Source: an uncultured Clostridia bacterium
Lineage (GTDB): Bacteria > Bacillota > Clostridia > Oscillospirales > Ruminococcaceae
Assembly: GCA_946545645.1 (NCBI GenBank)
Contig: CAMNNQ010000095.1
Span: forward strand, 1-40,122
Reading direction: 5' to 3'
Length of the DNA stretch: 40,122 nt
The position numbers and the translations under genes were made by a program. This document shows, one piece after another, positions 24,152 through 31,277 of the stretch (position 1 is its first letter; each line of letters opens with the position of its first letter). The notes under the pieces are model-generated. The model made no database searches and was not told where the DNA came from. It saw nothing but the letters and a program-made list of their open reading frames with translations.

Positions 24152-25978
24152 TTATTTCTTTTTCTTCCGGATCGCTAATACTGCTCCGCCGACAGCAAGA
24201 ACTGCTGCGCCCGCTCCGCCGATAATGATCGGCAGCATATTAGTATGCGTGCTTTCTTCTTTCTGCCCCTCAGATCTGTCAGAAGACGAGCTGCTTTCGA
24301 TGGGATCCGTCCCGGACTCAGTCTCAGAAGGATCCGGCTTATCCGGAACAGGTTCCTTTGAAATGACCAACAACGATACTGTCCTCGGTTCCATAGTGTA
24401 AGTCAGCGTATCGCCGCTGAACTTGACAGCAGGATTATTGTCTTTCATATCCATGACCTTTGCAGCCATACCGTTCATTCCGTATAGGTGGCAGTACTTA
24501 TAATCAGCGGAAGGGAGCTTGATATTCGCTTCAGTTTTATCTCCGAAGGATTTGTTTGATATTACGAGCTTGATGATATCATCGTTTCCCTCATCCACAG
24601 AAGCATAAGCGAAGCTCTTTTCGATATTATCCGACTCGCAGTAAACAAGAGTATCTCCAAAACCGCTGCCCTTGTAATCGTAATTAGTATATAGATCTAT
24701 AGCTGTAAGCTGATAAGCACAATTCATCGAGAACAGTGATGCAAAATAGACCTCGTTCTTCGCAAATATGCCAAGAGCATCGGCCTCTTCTATGCCGCCC
24801 GTGATATCAAACGGAGCGCCGAAATCATATTCCGTTATAGCCAGCTTTGTCCCGGGATAGTATTTATCTATAGACTCCCTGATCCTCGGCAGAAGCGGAA
24901 AAAATTTAGCGCCGTTATCTCCGATCCAACTATGCTCCCTATAAGAAGCATCCCAAAGTGATCTTGGAGCATTGAGGCGGGCATCGACACATTCCTCGAC
25001 CTCGTAATGATTGCAGGATCTTTCGTCGCAGGGCCCCTTGGCTTCGGTGTAATAATGGATATCGAATACATCGATAAGTCTCTCCCCGCAATCCTGCTCA
25101 GCCTTGTGCATCTGATCAAGGTATAGATCAACAAACCATTCATATCCGTATTCGTTCTTGTATTTCTGCCAATCGGAAGGTTTGCCGAGATTGTCAAAAG
25201 CCGCATATCCGTAGAGAGCGGGGCCGAAGATCTCTGCTTTCGGATCGACTGCCTTTATAGCCTTTGCCATCTCAACTGATTTTGTTATGAGTTCCTCACA
25301 GGTAGTCTGCTTACGGTGTACTCTTGGATGAGTGCTCTTCCAGAGAGAAGGTTCATTATCAAGAGAATAGCCTTTTATCCCTGTTTCCGAAGATGCATCA
25401 CCAAGATTCTGCACACAGTAGTTGACAAATTCATCCATATAGACCTTGCCGTCACCTGTATCCGGCTCCAAGGAGAACTCAGATCCCTTAGCGGCAACGA
25501 CCTCGTCAAATCTTGCAGACGGAGCTGCCTCACCCTGCTTGACTTCACCCTTGGTGTCTGCCGAAACATATCCGGCCATCGGGATCGTCATAAGTGAATA
25601 TGCTCCGCCGAGCTGTTTGCAGCGTTCAGAAAGATAAAGGGCAATATTGCCGGGCTTATCATTATAAGTCTTGGGGCACAGAGTGTTAAAATAGCTGTCA
25701 GAGATGTGGCGCATATCATTTCCGGCATTTGAGGCATTGGTTTCCCAGTTATAAGCTGTAAAGCGATTGCCTCCGGCTCTTATAGCTGTCGCACCGACAT
25801 CCTTCCCCATCTGCTCGGAATTGATACCATAAATATATCTGGAAATAGGCTTTCTGTCTTTTGAAATATCTATTTCGATATTGACCGAGCCTGAGCTCTC
25901 CGCCGAGGCAGAAGCTCCGCAAACAACTGATATTGCCGCTGCGGCACAGACTACGCCGAGCTTTTTGATCTTCTTCAT
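24152..25978 (-). CDS. Membrane-anchored glycoside hydrolase family 44 enzyme
   Basis: GH44 enzymes cleave internal beta-1,4 bonds of cellulose, glucomannan or xyloglucan with retention. The 608-residue protein has a signal peptide (about 1-26, ending in ASASA). The catalytic domain opens with ISRYIYGINSE and a GGNRFTAYNWETNASNAG segment, contains the likely acid/base in SLDNEPSLW (Glu209) and the likely nucleophile in AITEYDFG (Glu383), and is followed by a beta-sandwich region. A Pro/Asp/Ser/Glu linker (about 550-580) leads to a C-terminal membrane helix and KKKK, so the enzyme should be tethered outside the cell. No dockerin, carbohydrate-binding module or LPxTG motif is visible. It begins only 24 bases after the redox gene upstream and may share its transcript. 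Confidence 0.88.
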   Translation of the reverse strand: MKKIKKLGVVCAAAAISVVCGASASAESSGSVNIEIDISKDRKPISRYIYGINSEQMGKDVGATAIRAGGNRFTAYNWETNASNAGNDMRHISDSYFNTLCPKTYNDKPGNIALYLSERCKQLGGAYSLMTIPMAGYVSADTKGEVKQGEAAPSARFDEVVAAKGSEFSLEPDTGDGKVYMDEFVNYCVQNLGDASSETGIKGYSLDNEPSLWKSTHPRVHRKQTTCEELITKSVEMAKAIKAVDPKAEIFGPALYGYAAFDNLGKPSDWQKYKNEYGYEWFVDLYLDQMHKAEQDCGERLIDVFDIHYYTEAKGPCDERSCNHYEVEECVDARLNAPRSLWDASYREHSWIGDNGAKFFPLLPRIRESIDKYYPGTKLAITEYDFGAPFDITGGIEEADALGIFAKNEVYFASLFSMNCAYQLTAIDLYTNYDYKGSGFGDTLVYCESDNIEKSFAYASVDEGNDDIIKLVISNKSFGDKTEANIKLPSADYKYCHLYGMNGMAAKVMDMKDNNPAVKFSGDTLTYTMEPRTVSLLVISKEPVPDKPDPSETESGTDPIESSSSSDRSEGQKEESTHTNMLPIIIGGAGAAVLAVGGAVLAIRKKKK

Positions 25979-26002
25979 AATTTTCCTCCGTTTGACAAAA
26001 GA

Positions 26003-26353
26003 TCATCCGACGGTTTTTGTTGCTTTTACATCTACACCTGTCCCTGCAACATCAGGAAGGATCACATCTCCCAGCCTGACAGGAAGGCTTAGCTTCGCAT
26101 TTTTTATGAGGGAAACGACCTCAAATATCTTTTCCTTGGGAACATTTCCCGCTGTCTTGACAGGAACCGGTATTCCCTGCCGGGAGATAACAGTAGTTGT
26201 TACAACTCTGGTCGGAGCGCTTATCTCGCTCTTAGCATAGTTTTCACCGATCTTGCAGGTGTTTCCGGAAACTGATACAGCTTCCCCGTTCTCGACCTCA
26301 ACAGTAAGCGAACAGCCCATCGGGCAGCCTATACAAGTAAGCTCTCTTATCAT
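26003..26353 (-). CDS. DUF1667-domain protein (third gene of Glp-like redox operon)
   Basis: The 116-residue product opens with a cysteine motif, CxxCxxxC (Cys7, Cys10, Cys14), plus Cys33 in GNTCKIG, likely binding an iron-sulfur cluster or zinc. A conserved VTTTVISRQGIPVPVKT segment and a KEKIFEVVSLI stretch follow. This matches DUF1667 proteins, which are regularly encoded beside GlpA-like and GlpB-like flavoproteins in Firmicutes and Thermotogae; electron transfer within that complex is the usual inference. It overlaps the GlpB-like gene by 4 bases, indicating translational coupling. Confidence 0.9.
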   Translation of the reverse strand: MIRELTCIGCPMGCSLTVEVENGEAVSVSGNTCKIGENYAKSEISAPTRVVTTTVISRQGIPVPVKTAGNVPKEKIFEVVSLIKNAKLSLPVRLGDVILPDVAGTGVDVKATKTVG

Positions 26354-27612
26354 ACCGACGCCTCCTCTATCCTGACCTCGATCTCACCCGAAGCAAGCTC
26401 AAGATTTTCCTTCTTGACGACAACATCCAGCATCTCGCTGGGAACAAATATCCTGCCCTTCCTTCTGAGCAGTTCATTATCACCGGACGAAACGACAATA
26501 GACGCACCCTTGAAAACTCCGGTTACTCTGAAACGTATATGAACTCCGTCGTCTGCGCTCTCCGTATAAAGCCTGCTGGGGACAGTATAGCGCACTCCGT
26601 TACCGGGCTTAACATCAAGAGGAACTCCGGGAGAGGCAGGCTTGCCCTTGATATAATCCGCAGCATTCTTTCCGGCTCTTGAAGCCTCCTCTGAAACAAA
26701 ATCGACTAGGTCATGAACGTGCAGAACATTTCCGCAGGCGAAAACTCCTTCGATACTTGTTTCAAGGCTCTCATCAACTGTCGGGCCGTTAGTGAGTGGG
26801 CTGAGCTCGACTCCGGCGCTGCGGGACAATTCATTCTCGGGTATCAGACCGCAGCTCAGCAATAAAGTGTCACAGGGGAAGTACTCTTCTGTTCCCTCTA
26901 TCGGCCTGTTCTTCTCATCAACAGCAGCAACGAATACGCCTTCCAGCTTTCTCTTGCCCTTGATATCGACTACTGTATGCGAAAGCATCAATGGGATACC
27001 GTAATCATCGAGGCACTGCACGATATTTCTTTTAAGCCCGCTGGAATAAGGTGCAAGCTCAACTACAGCTTTTACCTTTGCGCCTTCCAGAGTCATGCGC
27101 CTTGCCATGATAAGCCCGATATCACCCGAACCGAGGATAACTACTTCCTTGCCGGGGATCACACCCTCACAGTTCACCAGCTTCTGTGCAGTTCCGGCTG
27201 TATATACTCCCTGCGGACGGAACCCGGGGATCCCGAGAGCACCTCTCGGCCTTTCGCGGCAGCCCATAGCAAGGACTATCGCCTTTGCCCTGATAGTTTC
27301 TGCACCGTGAGTGCGGGAGATCACTGTGATCTCCTTATCTTTGGATATATCCATTACCATAGCACCGAGCTCAAAATGGATACCGAGCTCGTAGACTTTG
27401 GCAGCGTACCTCTCGGCATATTCCGGGCCTGTAAGCTCTTCCTTAAAGGTATGCAGTCCAAAACCGTTATGGATACACTGGTTAAGTATCCCTCCGAGCT
27501 GGGTATCTCTTTCCAGGATAACGATATCGTCGATGCCGTTCTCCTTTGCGGCGATAGCGGCAGCCATCCCCGCAGGGCCTCCGCCGATTATAACAAGCTC
27601 AAATTCACGCAT
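26350..27612 (-). CDS. FAD/NAD-dependent oxidoreductase, GlpB/HcnB-like
   Basis: The 420-residue flavoprotein has an N-terminal FAD-binding Rossmann motif (IGGGPAGMAAA, about 9-19), a Cys-containing LNQCIHNGFG loop, a central second dinucleotide-binding motif (LGSGDIGLIMARR) for NAD(P)H, and a FACGN segment near the FAD site. This is the layout of pyridine-nucleotide-dependent oxidoreductases found with GlpA-like dehydrogenases. It likely accepts or passes electrons between the glycerol-3-phosphate-type dehydrogenase encoded upstream and NAD(P). It overlaps that gene by 8 bases and the DUF1667 gene by 4, so a three-subunit complex is likely. The physiological direction cannot be told from the sequence. 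Confidence 0.88.
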   Translation of the reverse strand: MREFELVIIGGGPAGMAAAIAAKENGIDDIVILERDTQLGGILNQCIHNGFGLHTFKEELTGPEYAERYAAKVYELGIHFELGAMVMDISKDKEITVISRTHGAETIRAKAIVLAMGCRERPRGALGIPGFRPQGVYTAGTAQKLVNCEGVIPGKEVVILGSGDIGLIMARRMTLEGAKVKAVVELAPYSSGLKRNIVQCLDDYGIPLMLSHTVVDIKGKRKLEGVFVAAVDEKNRPIEGTEEYFPCDTLLLSCGLIPENELSRSAGVELSPLTNGPTVDESLETSIEGVFACGNVLHVHDLVDFVSEEASRAGKNAADYIKGKPASPGVPLDVKPGNGVRYTVPSRLYTESADDGVHIRFRVTGVFKGASIVVSSGDNELLRRKGRIFVPSEMLDVVVKKENLELASGEIEVRIEEASV

Positions 27613-29029
27613 CTTCGCCTACCTCGCTTTCATAGCAGCCGTTCTTCTTAACATCTCCGATGCCTATACCCAGCTTTTCGGCAATTACAGCCATTGTCTT
27701 AGGCGAGCAGAACCCTGCCTGACATCTTCCCATACCGGCTCTGGTACGGCGCTTGACACCGTCAAGAGTAGTCGCGCCAAGCGGACGCTCGACAGCTTCT
27801 TTTATTTCCCCTTCGGTAATCCCCTCGCAGCGGCATACTATAGTGCCGTAGGCAGGATCCCGGGCGATCATTCTGTTCTTCTCTTCGGGATTCAGCTCAG
27901 CCATACGTGTTATTCCCTTGCGAACAGCATAGAAGGTCTCTTTCTTTTCCAGTGTAATTATGCTCCCGACGATCTCGGCAACATACTCTCCGATAGCAGG
28001 CGCAGAGGAAAGCCCCGGAGATTCTATTCCGGCAACATCAATGAATCCCTTACAGTCCTTGCACTCACCGATTATGAAATCGTGAGTATCGCCTACAGCC
28101 CTGAGCCCTGCAAATCCGGTGATTGTCTTGTTGAAAGGTATACCTTTTACAGAAAGCCCTGCCATTTGACGTACCTTGTCAAGCCCCTGACGAGTAGTTG
28201 CTGTATCTTCTTTATCCTCGATATCGTCTGCTGTCGGCCCAAGGAGAAGATTCCCGTGAACAGTGGGCGTCACCAGTATTCCTTTGCCCATTTTAGTAGG
28301 CTGCTGAAAGATAGTATGCGAAACAAGGCAGCCGGCATCTTTGTCGAGCAGCATATACTCCCCTCTTCTGGGGATAATGCTCAGCTTTTCATTGCTGACC
28401 ATTGAATGTATCTTATCTGCATATACTCCAGCAGCATTGATAACGATCCTAGCTTCAAGCTCCCCCTTTTCAGTAAGTACTGTAAAGCTGCCATCGGTCT
28501 TTTTAATACCCTTGACTTCTGTAGAAAGGCGGAACTCGACACCGTTTTTAACGGCATTTTCAGCGAGCGCTATCGTCATCCCGAAGGGACATACAATGCC
28601 CGAGGTAGGAGCATAGAGCGCTGCTACAACATCATCGGTGAGAGCAGGCTCCATAGCTCTGGCTTCATCACCGCTTATGACCCTTACTCCGTCAACTCCG
28701 TTAGCCTTGCCTCGTTCGCAGAGCTCTTCCAGCCCGCCTATCTGTTCCTTATCAAAGCAGAGGACAAACGCTCCGTTGTTCTTGAATTCAAAATCCAGGA
28801 GCTTTGAAAGCTCCGGCAGCAGCTTGCTGCCACGGACATTGAGTTTGGCCTTGAGTGTCCCCGGGACACAGTCGAAGCCTGCGTGGATAATGGCGGAATT
28901 AGCTTTGCTGGTCCCTTCGCAGACATCGCTCTCCCGCTCAACGACACAGACCGAGAGCTGATATTTCGAGAGCTCTCTTGCAACAGCGCAGCCTATGACT
29001 CCCGCGCCGACGATGACAACATCATACAT
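27605..29029 (-). CDS. GlpA-like FAD-dependent glycerol-3-phosphate dehydrogenase with BFD-type domain
   Basis: The 474-residue product has an N-terminal DAO-type FAD domain (VIVGAGVIGCAVARELSK, about 5-22; ERE at the end of the second strand) and conserved substrate-domain segments such as AGVYAD and NLLLGPTADDIEDK. A C-terminal BFD-like [2Fe-2S] domain has cysteines at 399, 401, 436 and 441 (CRC and CQAGFC). This is the structure of anaerobic glycerol-3-phosphate dehydrogenase subunit A and related oxidoreductases. Glycerol-3-phosphate is the most likely substrate, but other 2-hydroxyacids are possible because no glycerol kinase or facilitator is in view. It is the first gene of the operon, behind the promoter at 29137-29165. 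Confidence 0.88.
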   Translation of the reverse strand: MYDVVIVGAGVIGCAVARELSKYQLSVCVVERESDVCEGTSKANSAIIHAGFDCVPGTLKAKLNVRGSKLLPELSKLLDFEFKNNGAFVLCFDKEQIGGLEELCERGKANGVDGVRVISGDEARAMEPALTDDVVAALYAPTSGIVCPFGMTIALAENAVKNGVEFRLSTEVKGIKKTDGSFTVLTEKGELEARIVINAAGVYADKIHSMVSNEKLSIIPRRGEYMLLDKDAGCLVSHTIFQQPTKMGKGILVTPTVHGNLLLGPTADDIEDKEDTATTRQGLDKVRQMAGLSVKGIPFNKTITGFAGLRAVGDTHDFIIGECKDCKGFIDVAGIESPGLSSAPAIGEYVAEIVGSIITLEKKETFYAVRKGITRMAELNPEEKNRMIARDPAYGTIVCRCEGITEGEIKEAVERPLGATTLDGVKRRTRAGMGRCQAGFCSPKTMAVIAEKLGIGIGDVKKNGCYESEVGEDA

Positions 29030-29136
29030 ATTGGCTCATTCCCTTCTTATGACCTTACCGCATTGCACACGATAAGGCGATCTGATAAGCAGGAACAGTA
29101 TCCAGGCTCCTGCAAAAGATACAAATTCACAGTAAA

Positions 29137-29165
29137 ATCATAACACAAATTAGCTAAAATGTCAA
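29137..29165 (-). promoter_or_regulatory. Promoter of the Glp-like redox operon
   Basis: On the minus strand TTGACA (29165-29160) and TATGAT (29142-29137) are 17 bases apart. The leader is about 100 bases long and contains a small stem (29089-29094 with 29108-29113). Confidence 0.82.
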
Positions 29166-29223
29166 GGTCTGAAACAGGATAGAGGTGTCCATAAGATCCC
29201 GCTGAACAAGCCTGCTTCGATAG

Positions 29224-29252
29224 TTGACATTATTCCTCGAAAGTGTTATAAT
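29224..29252 (+). promoter_or_regulatory. Perfect consensus promoter of the surface-polymer operon
   Basis: TTGACA (29224-29229) and TATAAT (29247-29252) with a 17-base spacer match the housekeeping consensus exactly. The predicted transcription start is near 29259, so an ATG at 29267 would be almost leaderless and the TTG at 29303 is the better start. Confidence 0.88.
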
Positions 29253-29302
29253 AAAAGATATTTAAAATGGCGTATAATGCCGTAAAGAGGAGGTGCGAAG
29301 GT

Positions 29303-30145
29303 TTGGATAAATACTGCGTTCTGATGTCTGTTTATTATAAAGAAAAAGCTGAGCATCTTGAAGCGGCGCTTATGTCTATGCTGGATCAGACTCTCCTTCC
29401 TTCGCAGATCGTTCTGGTCGCAGACGGTCCGCTGACAGATCAGCTTGAAGAAGTCATCAGCAGGATCTCTTCCATTTCAGACGGTCTTCTGGAGATCATC
29501 CGTCTGGAAAGCAACAGCGGTCTTGCAACGGCACTAAACACAGGTCTTGAGCATTGCAGGTATGAATATGTCGCAAGAATGGACAGCGACGATATATCTC
29601 TGCCCGACCGCTGTGAAAGGCAGCTCAGATTTATGACAAGACACGGCCTCGATATCTCCAGCGGCACTATCGAGGAATTCTCCGACGATCCGGGAGAGGT
29701 CGAGACTCTGAAGACCTTGCCGCTCTCCCAGGATGCTATTCTCCGCTATGCTAAGACGCGTAATCCATTCAACCATCCCTGCGTTATGTTCCGGCGCTCC
29801 AGAATAACCGCTCTCGGAGGATATGACAATAATTATCCCTTCTTTGAGGATTATCAACTTTGGGTAAGACTGCTCCGTAACGGGGCTCGCTGTGCGAATA
29901 TCAAAAAGCCCCTGCTTAGGATGCGAACCGGCAGCGGGATGTTCGCCAGGCGCGGCGGATTCAGATATCTGCGATGCGCACTGAAAATGGAAAAATATAA
30001 GCTTCGCTGCGGGTTCTGCTCCGGGTTTGAGCATCTGAGCAGGATAAGCGCTATGACTGTATTCTGCCTTACACCCGCTGCCCTCAGAGAACACCTATAC
30101 AAAAAACTTCTCCGGAGAAAGGATGTGGCAAAGACCGGTGCTTAA
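29303..30145 (+). CDS. Family 2 glycosyltransferase
   Basis: GT2 enzymes add a sugar from a nucleotide-sugar donor at the cytosolic membrane face. The 280-residue product has the typical GT-A opening (VLMSVYYKEKAEHLEAAL), VLVADGP, the LESNSGLATALNTGLE segment, the metal-binding MDSDD, and a later FFEDYQLWVRLL acceptor-side motif. I prefer TTG 29303 as the start: AGGAGGT lies 8 bases upstream, and the in-frame ATG 29267 would be just 8 bases from the transcription start. It is the first gene of the polymer operon and overlaps the following CDP-glycerol transferase gene by 23 bases. The sugar it uses is unknown. Confidence 0.88.
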   Translation: MDKYCVLMSVYYKEKAEHLEAALMSMLDQTLLPSQIVLVADGPLTDQLEEVISRISSISDGLLEIIRLESNSGLATALNTGLEHCRYEYVARMDSDDISLPDRCERQLRFMTRHGLDISSGTIEEFSDDPGEVETLKTLPLSQDAILRYAKTRNPFNHPCVMFRRSRITALGGYDNNYPFFEDYQLWVRLLRNGARCANIKKPLLRMRTGSGMFARRGGFRYLRCALKMEKYKLRCGFCSGFEHLSRISAMTVFCLTPAALREHLYKKLLRRKDVAKTGA

Positions 30146-31265
30146 CAGTATACTAAAACTCCTGATAAAACCGCTCGACCCGGTAAACAGGATCCTCCCT
30201 AAAAACAAGACAAGTATCCTCATATATTCAAATCTTGGCTTCAGAGACAATACCAAAAGCCTATATGACCATCTTGTTTCGCTGGAATACAATGAACGCT
30301 ATAAGATAACCGTCTGCTGCCCGGAAGCTGCCAAGCTCAGGAAAAATGCTCCTGATAATGTCCGCTTTGTCGGAAAAGCACGAGCTTTTATCTGTTTCCT
30401 CCGCGCCGGCTATATGTTCTACTCCTTCGGCAAGTTCCCCATAAAACCTGCCAAAAAGCAGACCGTTGTGAACCTCTGGCACGGAATGCCGCTGAAGAGT
30501 ATCGGAAAGCTGGAAAAGGGCAAGAGCTTCGACGGGAAATGCTATTTTGATTACACTATCGCAACTTCTCCTTTTTTCGGGGAGATAATGGAAAAATGTT
30601 TCTGCTGCCGCAAGGATCAGGTCCTGCTTACAGGCCAGCCCCGCTGCGATAAACTGTTCAATAACGACCGCAAGCGGAAAAAGATCATTCTCTGGTTCCC
30701 GACTTATCGTACCAGCGAAAAGCTGGGCAGCACAAATTCCTCTTTCGCAGGTAATTACGGTATACCTCTTGTTGAAACTCCGGAGGATCTGGCTATGCTT
30801 GAAAATCAGCTCGCTCAGCATGGCTTCAAGCTCGTGATCAAGCCTCACCCCATGCAGGATAAGCTGACATCGCTTCCTCTTATGAAGCATATAGCCTTTG
30901 CAACAGACAAAATGCTTCTGCGAAGAGGGCTGGATATTTACGACATAATGTCCGAAAGCTCCGCCCTTATAACCGATTATTCATCGCTGAGCTTTGACTA
31001 TCTGCTGCTTGACCGTCCTATCGCTTATACTGCTGACGATCTTGAAGCCTATGACAATCAGCGAGGCTTTTCTGTCGCTGACCCGAAGAGCCTTATGGCA
31101 GGCGAGATCATTACCGACCTTAACGGGCTGACACATTTCATACACGAGCTCGCAGCCGGAAAGGATAAATATGCTCAGCGCCGCAAAGAGGTAAATGCTC
31201 TTGTGAATTCCTCACAGCATGGGAACGCCTGTGAAAGCATACTTCTCGAATGTAATATCAGATAA
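30123..31265 (+). CDS. CDP-glycerol glycerophosphotransferase family protein (TagB/TagF-like)
   Basis: These membrane-associated enzymes transfer glycerol-phosphate (or a related polyol-phosphate) from a CDP-donor to a lipid-linked acceptor in teichoic-acid-type synthesis. The 380-residue product shows the family landmarks VVNLWHGMPLK (about 115-125), a central GQPRCDKLF segment, VIKPHPM, and the ALITDYSSLSFDYLLLDRP active-site region near 285. Its start lies inside the end of the GT2 gene, with GGAGAAAGG directly before ATG. Its size, about half that of full-length polymerases, suggests a primase or single-addition role like TagB, but this is inferred. Confidence 0.88.
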   Translation: MWQRPVLNSILKLLIKPLDPVNRILPKNKTSILIYSNLGFRDNTKSLYDHLVSLEYNERYKITVCCPEAAKLRKNAPDNVRFVGKARAFICFLRAGYMFYSFGKFPIKPAKKQTVVNLWHGMPLKSIGKLEKGKSFDGKCYFDYTIATSPFFGEIMEKCFCCRKDQVLLTGQPRCDKLFNNDRKRKKIILWFPTYRTSEKLGSTNSSFAGNYGIPLVETPEDLAMLENQLAQHGFKLVIKPHPMQDKLTSLPLMKHIAFATDKMLLRRGLDIYDIMSESSALITDYSSLSFDYLLLDRPIAYTADDLEAYDNQRGFSVADPKSLMAGEIITDLNGLTHFIHELAAGKDKYAQRRKEVNALVNSSQHGNACESILLECNIR

Positions 31266-31277
31266 GAGGGGGTCTTT

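Noticed and set aside
24152-24250. Sortase (LPxTG) anchor in the GH44 protein
   Set aside because: The C-terminus has a membrane helix and lysines but reads NMLPIIIGG, without an LPxTG motif.
27398-28405. 335-codon open frame on the plus strand
   Set aside because: Antisense to the GlpA-like and GlpB-like genes, no recognisable domain.
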